From the NCBI GenBank assembly GCA_008330645.1, contig VLTN01000052.1, forward strand, positions 1 through 64,000: a DNA stretch of 64,000 bases. The letters are read 5' to 3'. Below are positions 10,985-21,508 of this stretch, one piece after another; position 1 is the stretch's first letter, and the number at the start of each line of letters is the position of its first letter. Position numbers and translations under genes: made by a program. This stretch comes from Cafeteria roenbergensis. Lineage: Eukaryota; Sar; Bigyra; Bicosoecida; Cafeteriaceae. Under the pieces are notes generated by a model that had not been told where the DNA came from, did no database searches, and worked only from the letters and a program-made list of their open reading frames with translations.

Positions 10985-11801
10985 AGGCACCGTCCACATT
11001 GGCGGGGTCTCGGGCGTGGCGCACCACCTGGCGCGCTGCCGCTGCGGCAAGGGCTCCACCATCCGGGCGCACAACGACGTCCGCGACGTCCTGCACGCGG
11101 CGGTGCGCTCGGCGGGGCTGCAGTCGGTCGTGGAGCCCTCCAGCTGGCAGGACGGGCAGGCGCGCTTCGGATCCCAGCCGGGGTCCAGCGAGGCCGCGCG
11201 CAAGCGACCGGACCTGCGGGTGCACGTCGACTTCGAGACCACCCGTCTCGTCGACGTGCAGATCACCTCGGCGGTGAGCAAGTCCTACGTGACGCAGGGC
11301 CTGCAGAACATGGACGCCTTCCTCGAGCGCCGTGAGAATGACAAGATGGGGGAGTACAAGAAGTGCTCAGCTACAAAGGACAACATGAGCTCCATTGTGC
11401 CCTTCGTCGTCACGACCACGGGACGCATGGGACCGGCGGCCTTCGCCTTCCTCAAGAAGGTGGCGGACACGGCCTTCGGTGACTGGCCGAGGGAGCGTGC
11501 GCGCTGGGCCTTTCGCTGGCTGTCGAGGCTGAACGAGGTCATCGCCAAGGGACTGGCGACCCAGCTGATCGGGCAGACGCAGTACCTGCGACAGCAGGTG
11601 GAGCGTATGCGGTGAGCAGGGGCGGCTGAGTGGCGACTCGAGGCAGCGTGATGGCAGGGATCTGGGATTTGAGACTTGGGATTGTGGGTTTGGCGCGGTT
11701 TGTGACTCATCGGTGATGGAGTTGCTGGATTGGTGATTGGTGAGTCTGTGAATCGAGTGTGTGGTATGGTGACGCGAGTGTTCGCCCCCCCCCAACGATG
11801 C
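10985..11801 (+). mobile_element. LINE 3' end, copy 3 (longest, RLE-type)
   Basis: The longest of the three LINE ends. An open frame to the stop at 11613-11615 contains a Cys/His cluster (CRCGKGSTIRAHND) and then RPD, 13 residues, D (RPDLRVHVDFETTRLVDVQI). That fits the R/KPD-X12-14-D/E signature of the restriction-like endonuclease found at the C-terminus of R2/CRE/NeSL-type LINEs. The reverse transcriptase itself is absent, so this is a 5'-truncated copy. The tail (11616-11801) matches the other copies and ends in a C run and aacgatgc, but what follows differs. A frame shift relative to the presumed ancestor remains around 11365-11395. Confidence 0.75.
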
Positions 11802-12372
11802 TGAGCTGTAGATAAGATTCAGCCTCAGACGGGAGTGGTGTCCAGGCATGGCCCCACTCCCAAGCGGCGAACCGGGCTCGATGTGGCATGGTTTGTCACT
11901 GCTGTCTTATTTCTGGTTGGCAGAGTGGACGCGAGAATCGCCGATGCTGACCTAGTGGCTAAAGATTCGGCTCGGCGGGGACCGCCAGGGTCGCCCGAGG
12001 GACGGGAGGGTGGGCCAAACGAGTTCACGCACACACCACACGGGGCGCGCGCGCGAGACGGTACGGGGGGTCGCCCGGGAAGCCCACGTGGGCTTGAGCA
12101 CCGGGTGCGCTCGCTTCTCGGAGGGCGCAAAACGATTGACGATTGGCGAGGTGCAGCTCTGCCGTAGAAAGCAGAGCCACATGCGCTCGCAAGTTTAAGC
12201 GGGGGCGTTTCGATGCCAGCCAAGTTGTACAGCAGCCCTAGATTTCGATCATTTCCAATATATTCGCTTCGTGCAAGCATAGCCTGCGCTGCTTCGACGT
12301 CTCAGCTGCTACTCGCTTCACTCGAGGCCACGTGTTGGCATCTGGCGCCCCGGCTGTGTTTGGTTTACACAC
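11802..12372. other. intergenic spacer upstream of the MIC10-like gene
   Basis: About 570 bp. One 110-codon frame (11835-12167) includes a hydrophobic stretch but has no recognisable domain and no repeat elsewhere in the window, so I do not call it. An AT-rich motif (ccaatatattcgc) near 12255 may belong to the promoter of the following gene. Confidence 0.4.
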
Positions 12373-12907
12373 ATGTCGAAGTCTTCCAGTCCCATGCAGG
12401 CCCAGGCCAAGCCGGAGCACTCTGATAGCGAGCTCATCCAGCGAATGCTCGACGACGCCATGTGGAACCTGGGCATTGGCTTGGCTGCCGGCCTGGTGGT
12501 CGGTGCCGTCGTGCTCCCACGGGGTAGGTGCAATTGAAGCGCTGGTTCTCTGTTGGGCCATCTCTTGGCGGCGCCGTTGTCCGTGTTCGTCTGTTCGCCT
12601 GCCCAACGTGGCGCTCGACAAACGACCGCGCCTCGCGTTGACTGGTTCCTGGGCCCACGCAGGTGCAGGTGGCTCGCGCGCGCTTCTGGCTGGTCTGGGG
12701 GGCGGCTTTGGCGCTGGGCGAGTGTACGAGCGGTACAATGTTGCGCTCACGGACATGCAGGGCGGCGGGCTCGGAGTCATGCCCGAACACGGCCTGTCCA
12801 TCGCAAGCGTCAAGGACGCGCTCGTTGGCCCTGGCGGCGCAGTTGAAAAGGTGAAGAACGCTGTAGGGTTTGGCGACAAGACAGCATCGGGCTCGGACAG
12901 GGCCTAG
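12373..12907 (+). CDS. MIC10: MIC10-like subunit of the MICOS complex
   Basis: Two exons, 12373-12523 and 12663-12907, joined in phase 1 (donor GTAGGT, acceptor CGCAG), giving about 131 residues. Exon 1 encodes a polar N-terminus and a first membrane segment (WNLGIGLAAGLVVGAVVLP). Exon 2 encodes a second, glycine-rich one (ALLAGLGGGFGAGRVYERYN), followed by a soluble tail of about 55 residues. MIC10 proteins bend the mitochondrial inner membrane at cristae junctions through two glycine-motif hairpin segments; here GIGLAAG and GLGGGFGAG match that pattern. The family is usually 75-100 residues, so the tail is an extension. A second acceptor 6 bp downstream (exon start 12669) would also keep frame. 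Confidence 0.72.
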
Positions 12908-13252
12908 GCTGGTCATGCTGCCGTCGCCGCGCCTAAGCCGACTGCGCCCGGGCAAAGGCTTGCGGGCAGCTGTGCTGCGCGGGCTGCGCGGGAATTCACT
13001 GTCCCCAAGCACGACGGCAGACCTCGCACAACGAGAGCCACCGTACAATGCTGGTACGGAGCCGCACCAGCTGCCATACCCCGGTGTTCAATCCTTGCCG
13101 CTCGAACGGCTTGGTGCGTGCATGGCTCGGCGCACGGAAACCAACGTTTGCGCGAGGCTTGGGCTGGAGCTATTGACGCCCATCATTGGCAGTGCAGCGT
13201 GCAGGTCAGACACACACACGCACGCACACACCACGCAGTTCAACGGGGCCGG
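12908..13252. other. convergent intergenic spacer with a CA-rich stretch
   Basis: 345 bp between the 3' ends of the MIC10-like and kinesin genes. It holds a short CA/CG-rich microsatellite around 13207-13232 and nothing else I can support. Confidence 0.6.
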
Positions 13253-16200
13253 TCAGTCTGCGGACAGCAGCGCAACCAGGCCGGGCCCGCCGGCGCGCTC
13301 CTCGGGAACAGCTTTCGGAACCGGTTTGCGCGGGTGCTTGTCGTACACGATCCTTCCAGCGGCGATGCGGGCTTGCTCCTGCCGCTTCTGTCGCTCCACC
13401 GAGTCTCCGAAGAGCCTGGGCCCGGCGCTGGCGGCTTGGTTCCTGGGTGGGAGCGTGCGCGGTGGGCTTTCATCTGCGTCGTCCACTCCAGCCCCGCTGA
13501 CTGCCGCGGCCTTGGTGGCATCCACCAGCAGGCGCTCGCGACCGGCCACGATGGAATCCTCCTTTTGCCGTTGCAAGTCTGCCATGCGGGCGAGGAATTC
13601 GTCTGTGCGGCGCTTGGAGCCCGGGCGGGACCGGCTTCGAGCGGGCGACATGCGGGCGCTGCTGCGACGCTGGCGGCCTGCTTTCCCCGGCAATTTGGGT
13701 TGGCACTGCGCAGCCGCAGTGCGAGGGCGGCCGCTTCCGGCAGGGCTCGGCGCTGCCGCAAGGCCATCGCCGGCAGGCAAGGCGGCTCCGTGCCGCGGCG
13801 AGAGCGCTGACGACGCTTCCGGGTGGCTGTCTCGGGCGTGGCGCGGGCTCCCAGCAAAGCTGCCGGGGCTGCGGCCGGGGCTGCCAGCTCCGCGAGAGGC
13901 GGCAACAGTCGCCGGTCGAACCGACGGGTTGGAAGCTCGGCGGGCCGATTCCATGCTGCCGCCGCCGCTGGGTGTGATGCGGCGGCTTACACCGGCGGCG
14001 GTGGCCCGCGCTGAAGCGCGAGCATGCCGTCCTGTGCGAGGGGCCTCGGCAGCCATGGCCGCTGCGGCCGACGACGCTGCGGCAGCCACCGAGGCTGCGA
14101 TCGGTGTGACAGCGCCAGCTCCCGATGACGAGCCAGTCCATTGCTCGTCAAGCTCCTCGCCCCTCGCTGCTTCGGCCGCGGCCATGCCTGCCTCTGCCCG
14201 GCCGAGGCCTCTGCCCGCAAGCTTTGCCACCTCGGCCCGCGACACGCCCAGCGCCTCGAACAGCTCGTAGAACTGGTGCGCCTGTGCTTCACAGCGCTGC
14301 AGCATCGCTGCGCTTGACGGAGGCAGCGGAGCGAACCGGGGGCGGGGGGGGGGGGGGTTAAGGGGGAGGGCGGGGCTGGCGGCGGGGGAGGGGGCAGATG
14401 GAGCTCAACGCGGCAAGCAAGCGGACGGCCGGGGCACAGGGGAGGAAACGGTGGTGGGGGCCGCAGCCTCGAATCTGGCGCGTTGGTCGAGCGGCTCACT
14501 GTCGTTCCGCGTGCGTCGTTCCCTCGCAAGCGCAATCATGTCGGCCAATCGTTCCTCCGACACCAGGGTGCGGGCCACGGCGGTGTTTTGAATCCTGCTG
14601 CTCATGTCTCCGAATCGCAGAGTGCCGAGCGACTCGCTTGCGTTCCAGGCAGACGGCGACAAAGCGATGAGAAGCACGGTGCGGCTGTTGCCGCCGAGAC
14701 TGTTCTGCAGCAGACGCGTCAGCTTCGAGTCGCGATAGGGGATATGCCCGGCCGCGCTGCCCGCCCCGCCGGCGGCTCCTCTTCCTGCCCGAGCCCCAGC
14801 AGCAGTCTCGTCTCTGCCGGGATCGGAGAGGGCGGAGATGACCTTGCCTAGCGCAAGAAGGCTCTTGTTAATGTACTTGGCCTCCCCCAGGCGGTCGCCG
14901 CTGACCTGCGTCTTGGCCACCCGCTCGCTGCCCGCCAGGTCGGCCAGGTAGAGCTGGCAGAACGTGGTGGCTGTCTCGCTCCGAACGCGCTTGGCGACAG
15001 TGAGCACGAACACGCAGTGACTCCTGGATGACGTGGCGTTCATGGCTGTCTCGTACGTGTGGCGATTCTTGACCGCCTCGCGGACCAGCGCCAGAGCCGC
15101 TGCGCAGGACACGATGGGCACCTCCGTGGCTCCCATGAGCGTGAGGCCCCTGTCCTTGTCCTCCCAGATCTCCACGTTGTTTTTGCCATATGTAATGAGG
15201 TCGAACACGGTCTCGTTGTAGATTTCCACGCACGAGCAACGAACGTCAAACTCGATCTGGGGGTTCCGAAACCGCGCAAAGAGTGACTCCAGCAGCCGCG
15301 GAATGATACCACGCCTGCAGGGGGTGCAGGCGGAATTGGGGGGCGGAGCGGGAATGGGGGTGCCGCTGGGAGGCGCAAGCGCGGCTGGGCCGGCGGCTGT
15401 GAGCAAGGCGGTACAGCTGGGGTTCCGGGCCGGCTCTGCGCACCAGCGGTGCCGGCGCCGAGCGGCCAGCCCCGTGGCAGCAACGCTGCCGGCGCCGAGC
15501 GGCCGGCCACGGACAGGCCTTGGCTCACTCGTCGTCCTCTCCACCCTCCATAGAGAATGTTTTCCCAGACCCAGTCTGTCCGTAGGCGAAGATCGCGCCG
15601 TTGATGCCCTCCATCACCTGCAGGCGACTTGGGGGCGAGCGCGCAGCCCGAGTGGCGGCGCCGCGGCGATCGCATTCATCGGCGAAGCGGGTCCGGGACG
15701 CGGGGGCGACGGCAGGGCAGCAAACGCTCGAGCACGCTAACGGTTCACGCGGGCAACCTCTGCGCGGCACCAGCGGCAGGCTTGCCCACGGCTGTTCTGT
15801 GGGCTCGGACCGCTGCTCGCTGGCAGCCGGATTACCAGTCCCTCACCGCGTCGACAATGGGCGCCCCGATCTGCTCGTAGACAGCCTCTTGCGTGTCGAA
15901 TGGCGAAAACACGCGGTCGAATGTGAACCTGTGCTCGGAGCCCTCAGTCTGCGAAGCAGCCGGCGCAGGCAGCGAGACGGGGTGCAGAAATTGCCGCCTC
16001 GGCGCGATTTCACATGCAGTGCCCAGAAGCACTCAGCGCGGCCGCTGCTCACGAGACACTGTACTGAGCGCGGCCCAAACTGCTTGATCGCTTGCCTCGG
16101 GTCGGCAGCAACCTCTTTGGCACTCATGGGGCGGATGCGCGCCGCGACGCGGATATTGTCATCCCCGGCGAACAAGCTGCTGCCGCTCGCGGCCGCCTCC

Positions 16201-16265
16201 TCCCCAAGCATACGGGCCATGGCCCGCTCTGCCTCGTCAGCAGACGCCGTGAGGGCTGTTGCCAT
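13253..16265 (-). CDS. kinesin, N-terminal motor
   Basis: Five exons: 16053-16265, 15847-15948, 15529-15617, 14500-15314 and 13253-14307, about 757 residues from ATG 16265. The motor is continuous across the junctions: [12 protein letters not shown] near residue 40, P-loop GQTGSGKT at about 118-125, switch I NATSSRSH at about 227-234, switch II DLAGSE at about 260-265, then [17 protein letters not shown] Gly/Ala-rich insertion of about 25 residues sits before the YRDSKLT segment. The C-terminal half is basic, Ser/Ala-rich and low in coiled coil, so cargo binding is not evident. The motor hydrolyses ATP to move along microtubules; I cannot assign the subfamily. The last intron carries a poly-C tract on the sense strand. 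A very short spacer separates this start from the 3' end of the Myb gene. Confidence 0.88.
14344..14357 (-). repeat. poly-C tract (sense) in the kinesin last intron
   Basis: A run of 14 G on the + strand, read as C in the transcript, 36 nt upstream of the acceptor at 14308. It probably serves as, or extends, the polypyrimidine tract. Confidence 0.7.
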
Positions 16266-16377
16266 GCGGGGTGGGCGCTGGCAGGGCCGCGGCCAGCAGA
16301 TGTGTGGCCGAGCGCGGTCCAACTGAGATTTCGTCGACGACCGATATTGCACAGCACGCAATGACGCAGCCGCAGGC

Positions 16378-19300
16378 TTATTCATCGTCGCTCTCTGCGC
16401 CCAGCAGCTGCGCAAACGCAGCAACCACGTCGTGCTCATCTCGTTCCTCTGTCGGCGTCTCGTCGCTGGCCGCTGTGGCTCCCGCGCTTGCCCTGGCGGC
16501 CTTGGCCGGCTTCGCCTTGGCAGCCGCTGCCCTGGCTGCCCTGGGCTTGGCCGCCCTTGCAGGCCTGGCAGTCCCGGCAGGAGCAGCCGATGCGCGCGCC
16601 GGAGGAGACGCTGCAGCGGGCGCAGGTCGGCTTGGAGTCGCCGTGCTTGACTGAGAGTACAGCTCGCACAGCTGTGACGGACCCAAGCGTGCGCCGCCCG
16701 CCCTGCGGCGCGCCAGAATGCTGACACGGCGGCGGCACGCGCTGGCGTCGCGAGACTCGCCCAAGTCGCTCGCAACGGCCTCCCAGTCGACATCTGCGCG
16801 GGAATCGTCCACAAGTTCGGGGTTGGATAGGGCAAACAGCAAGGGTGGCAGTCAGTAGAAGAGGTGGAATGGCGCGTCGGAGGGGAGGCGCGGAGGGGGG
16901 GGGGGGGGGGGAAGAATGGCAGCGGCAGTCAGCCCAGGCCCGTGGCTGGCTTGGCGCGCCGTGGGGGTGTCGGCCAAACCGACCTCTCGCAGCCTAGTGG
17001 TGCTCGGCAGGGCGCCAATCGCGCCCGCAGGGGCGGCAAGGGTCCCCGGGAAGCCACGGGCGAGCGGCAGCAGCGACCTTACACTGCCCCCCAGCCAGCC
17101 AGCCAGCGCACGAGTGGCTGCACTGCATGCGCCAGCGCAAGGCACTCACCCGGCCATGCGTCCGCCTCCTCGCGGGCGAGCGCTTGGAGAAGCGTAGCCT
17201 CCTCCGCCTCGGTCCAGCCGGTGCCGTCTTCTGCGTTGCCGAACTCCGTCCGGTGCCACTTTCCCCAGCAATCCGAGCCCGACCGCGTCCCCACGGCCGC
17301 GCCAATGTCCCGCCAGCACACCTCCTTTCCGGTCCGAGCCGCCTCTTCCCTCGCAGCTGCCACTGCCGCCCGCAGCTTCTCCTCCTCCTCCTCGCTGAAC
17401 GGGCCTCGCTGCCTGCCGCGCTCCTCCAGCGCCTGGGCCTCGGGTCCGAACATCTTCACCCACTGCTGGCGGCACGCGTCGCGGGGCCTCCCCAGCTCCG
17501 TCGCCACCAGGCCCCACTTTCCGGGTTTGCCCCTGCTAGCCACCTCCTGCGAAGCCGCACACCAGACACGTCACCGGGAGAAAGGCACGGGAACGGGGAT
17601 GGGGAAAGGGGGGGCGCAGGGCAGGAGGTGCAGTGTGACGCGACGCGGCGTGGCGTGACGTGACGCGAGGCGTGCCAGAGTCGCGCCTGACCGCGCAGCC
17701 GCACAGTGGCACGGCAACTCGACTGCGCGAAGCAGGGCCGCTGCGACCGCAGCAACTGTGCGAGAGGGGTCAGGCGTGCCGCAGCGGGGCACTGCCCAGG
17801 GGGGGCATGCTTTCTCGGCGCCTTGGCCAGGCCACAAGCCAGCGACAAAGGCGCTGAGCGGAACCCCGTCCGCCGCCTGTGAGTGGCACTCACTGCGACC
17901 AGGAGAGGCTTGCCGGGCGTCACCCCTCTCCCCGCCCCTAAACGCCAACCCGTTGCAGTGTCGGGCGCAGCGCTGCCACTCACCGCCTGCTGCAGGGCCT
18001 TGAGCTCTGCCTGCGTCCAGGGCGTGCCGCTCGCGGTGGCGGCCGCCGCCTGCTCGGCAGCGCCGTCGCCTGGCCTCGCCGTGCTCAGTTGCGCCGGGAT
18101 CAATGTTTGCGCATGGTAGAATATGTCCTTGACGCTGCGCCAGCGGAAGCGGCGGGCGAGCGTGAGCCAGAAGCCCTTCCTGTGCAGGCCAACGCGCTTC
18201 ACGCCCTCCGTGACGAGCCGCACCGCCTCTGCCCGTGACAGCCCGTGCTCCGACGCAGCGAGGGCAAAGAAGTGTCGGATCAGCTGCGGTGGCACGGGGC
18301 AGAGGCCGGAATGGGGCGGGGCAGCGGCCGGAATGGGGCGGGGCAGCGGCCGGAATGGGGCGGGGCAGCGGCCGGAATGGGGCGGGGCAGCGGCCGGAAT
18401 GGGGCGGGGCAGCGGCCGGAATGGGGCGGGGCAGCGGCCGGAATGGGGCGGGGCAGCGGCCGGAATGGGGCGGGGCAGCGACCGGAATGGGGCGGGGCAG
18501 CGGCCGGAATGGGGCGGGGCAGCGGCCGGAATGGGGCGGGGGCAGCGGCCGGAATGGGGCGGGGCAGCGGCCGGAATGGGGCGGGGCAGCGGCCGGAATG
18601 GGGCGGGGCAGCGGCCGGAATGGGGCGGGGCAGCGGCCGGAATGGGGCGGGGCAGCGACCGGAATGGGGCGGGGCAGCGGCCGGAATGGGGCGGGGCAGC
18701 GGCCGGAATGGGGCGGGGCAGCGGCCGGAATGGGGCGGGGCAGCGGCCGGAATGGGGCGGGGCAGAGGCCGGAATGGGGCGGGGCAGCGGCCGGAATGGG
18801 GCGGGGCAGCGGCCGGAATGGGGCGGGGCAGCGGCCGGAATGGGGCGGGGCAGCGGCCGGAATGGGGCGGGGCAGCGGCCGGAATGGGGCGGGGCAGCGG
18901 CCGGAATGGGGCGGGGCAGCGGCCGGAATGGGGCGGGGCAGCGGCCGGAATGGGGCGGGGCAGAGGCCAGAATGGGGCGGGGCAGCGGCCGGAATGGGGC
19001 GGGGCAGCGGCCGGAATGGGGCGGGGCAGCGGCCGGAATGGGGCGGGGCAGCGGCCGGAATGGGGCGGGGCAGCGGCCGGAATGGGGCGGGGCAGCGGCC
19101 GGAATGGGGCGGGGCAGCGGCCGGAATGGGGCGGGGCCGCGACCGGAATGGGGCGGGGCAGCGGCCGGAATGGGGCGGGGCAGCGGCCGGAATGGGGGCG
19201 GGCAGCGGCCGGAATGGGGCGGGCAGCGGCCGGAATGGGGCGGGGCAGCGGCCGGAATGGGGCGGGGCAGCGGCCGGAATGGGGCGGGGCAGCGACCGGA

Positions 19301-21208
19301 ATGGGGCGGGGCAGCGGCCGGAATGGGGCGGGGCAGCGGCCGGAATGGGGCGGGGCAGCGGCGGAATGGGGCGGGGCAGAGGCCGGAATGGGGCGGGGCA
19401 GCGGCCGGAATGGGGCGGGGCAGCGCCGGAATGGGGCGGGGCAGCGGCCGGAATGGGGCGGGGCAGCGGCCGGAATGGGGCGGGGCAGCGGCCGGAATGG
19501 GGCGGGGCAGCGACCGGAATGGGGCGGGGCAGCGGCCGGAATGGGGCGGGGCAGCGGCCGGAATGGGGCGGGGCAGAGGCCGGAATGGGGCGGGGCAGCG
19601 GCCGGAATGGGGCGGGGCAGCGGCCGGAATGGGGCGGGGCAGCGGCCGGAATGGGGCGGGCAGCGGCCGGAATGGGGCGGGGCAGCGGCCGGAATGGGGC
19701 GGGGCAGCGGCCGGAATGGGGCGGGCAGAGGCCAGAATGGGGCGGGGCAGCGGCCGGAATGGGGCGGGGCAGCGGCCGGAATGGGGCGGGGCAGCGGCCG
19801 GAATGGGGCGGGGCAGCGGCCGGAATGGGGCGGGGCAGCGGCCGGAATGGGGCGGGGCAGCGGCCGGAATGGGGCGGGGCAGCGGCCGGAATGGGGCGGG
19901 GCAGCGGCCGGAATGGGGCGGGGCAGCGGCCGGAATGGGGCGGGGCAGCGGCCAGAATGGGGCGGGGCAGCGGCCGGAATGGGGCGGGGCAGCGGCCGGA
20001 ATGGGGCGGGACAGCGGACCTGACGACGGAGGCAGGGTGCGAGAGCGTGGCACGGCCCGCGAAACACCGCCCGCATCCGCTCAGACCACGCGCTGCTGCA
20101 TGCTGCGATGCAATGCGCTGCTTCGCGCTGCAATGCGCTGCTCTGCGCGCTGCGGTGCTCTGCGCTGCAATGCGCTGCAATGCTCTGCGATGCAATGCGC
20201 TGCTTCGCGCTGCAATGCGCTGCAATGCGCGCTGCGGTGCTGGCTCACGTGCTGGTCCTCCGCCTCCCGCCACTTGCCCTTGACGAAGGCGGCTGCGTTC
20301 TCCTTGTGCTCAGCCCAGTTGTGGTCGTACATGCCGTCGATGGCTTGCGGCAAGCCGGGCGCCGAGGCCTTGCTCGCCCCGCACTCGTCCAGCCACGAGG
20401 CGTCCAGCGCCGAGCCAGAAGCAGCTGCTGCAGCTGCTGCAGCAGCGACGGCGGCCCCGTCCCGGCCGGCGGCCGTACCGCCTCCGGCAGCGGCAGCGGC
20501 GGCGCCGACGGGAGGGCTCGAAGCGGCAGCCGAGGACTGCGCGGGGCCCGACGCGGCAGCCTGGCCAACGACTGGTCGCTTCGCGGCCGCTGCCGGCCGG
20601 ATGGCCGTCGCGCCCCTGGGTGCGCTGCGCTGCGCTGCCGAGGCGAGGGGCATGGCCACCGGGCGGATTGGCCTGGCTCTGCCGATGACGGAAGGGCGAC
20701 CCGCCGGCGAGGCGCGCGCGGTGGGTCTGCGCCCCGCGCTGGCTTGGCTGACGGGGAGACGGGCCGCCGCGCCCGCCGCGCCCTGTGCGACGGACGACGC
20801 GGATGACAAGGGCGGTGGCTGTGAGGGCGCGATGGCCGTCGCTTCGTCGACGGATGCCGTGGGCGCGCTGCTGGCAGGCTCCCGCTCCGGCGACTGCTGC
20901 TCGCTCCCCCCCATGCGCGGCACGACGATCTTCACGGCGCTGGACGGCGGGGCGGAGGCCTCGCTGGCCGACCGAGGGCGCTTCGCGTGGGAGCCCTCGC
21001 TTGTGGCGCTGCTGCCTGCGCGCTCGGCGGCTCGAGCGCGCTTGCGCGCGGCCCGCTCCTCCTTGCGCTGGCGCTTCTCCTGGCGCCGCGCCTTCCGCGC
21101 CGCTCGCTCGGCCGGGTCCTCATCGCGGTGGCGGTGCTTCTTGGCGCGCTTGGCGTCGTCGCTGCGCGACCCCGCCGGCGAGGCGGCAACTGCTCCTGCA
21201 TCGGCCAT
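16378..21208 (-). CDS. multi-Myb DNA-binding protein, TTF1/Reb1-like
   Basis: Four exons: 20249-21208, 17984-18283, 17150-17546 and 16378-16793, 690 residues from ATG 21208. Residues 1-90 are lysine/arginine-rich and nuclear-like, followed by a long Ala/Pro/Ser region. Then come several Myb/SANT-like units: one beginning KGKWREAEDQ at the exon 1 end; KGFWLTLARRFRWRSVKDIF; GTPWTQAELKALQQA continuing across an intron into KWGLVATELGRPRDACRQQW; RGPFSEEEEEKL...; and GTGWTEAEEATLLQAL running into VDWEAVASDLGESRDASACRRR. This arrangement is typical of Pol I transcription terminators and relatives (TTF1, Reb1, DMTF1), which bind DNA near rDNA terminators; the exact orthology is inference. The Myb units spanning introns support the model. 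Intron 1 (1,965 bp) is filled by a minisatellite. The gene is divergent from SmD2 with 300 bp between the start codons. Confidence 0.75.
16895..16911 (-). repeat. poly-C tract (sense) in the Myb-gene last intron
   Basis: Seventeen G on the + strand, read as C in the transcript, about 100 nt upstream of the acceptor of exon 4. Confidence 0.7.
18296..20018. repeat. 22-bp GC-box minisatellite, about 78 copies
   Basis: A tandem array of the unit GGGGCGGGGCAGCGGCCGGA+AT (22 bp) over about 1.72 kb, inside intron 1 of the Myb gene. Variants are scattered through it: cagcgacc, cagaggcc, ggccagaat, and single-base losses or gains such as GGGGGC. The unit contains a consensus Sp1-type GC box (GGGGCGGGGC) and an EagI site, and each copy is G-rich on the + strand, the template strand of the host gene. 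Because 22 is not a multiple of 3 and the unit has few stops on either strand, it generates long phantom reading frames of 590-1,250 codons on both strands; none is coding. Confidence 0.95.
20095..20246. repeat. degenerate short tandem array (tgcgctgc / aatgcgctg)
   Basis: An irregular array of 10-15-bp units such as gcaatgcgctg and cttcgcgctg, lying between the minisatellite and the exon 1 donor of the Myb gene. It is unrelated to the 22-bp unit. Confidence 0.75.
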
Positions 21209-21508
21209 GGCAGCCGGCGCTGGGCTAAGAGTCGGGCCGGGTCAGCCGCGCGTCACGCAATGCCACAACTGGCGAGGGCGGGAAGCAGCGGCAAGGATGC
21301 TGGCGAGCCGGAACTGCCGCGGTGCCCGCTCGAGCCTGCGGAAGGGGGGCTCGGCTGCGGGCGGCAGAGCCGGGAGGCGTGCAGCCGCCCATTTTCGCGG
21401 CTCGCCCTCTCCACTCGCGGGCGCCAAGGGCTTCCACGGACCGTCTCGCGGCCCGCTTTCGCCGAACAGCAGTCTTTGCGCTCCCTCGCTGCCTGGACCG
21501 ACGCCGCG

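Noticed and set aside
11935-11985. Possible tRNA (a segment resembling an A box followed by a TTCG loop)
   Set aside because: The spacing between the two boxes is far too short and no cloverleaf can be drawn. I found no convincing tRNA, rRNA or snRNA in the window.
11835-12167. 110-codon + strand frame with a hydrophobic start, after LINE copy 3
   Set aside because: No domain, no convincing start context, Gly/Arg-rich composition like translated GC-rich spacer; nothing else supports it.
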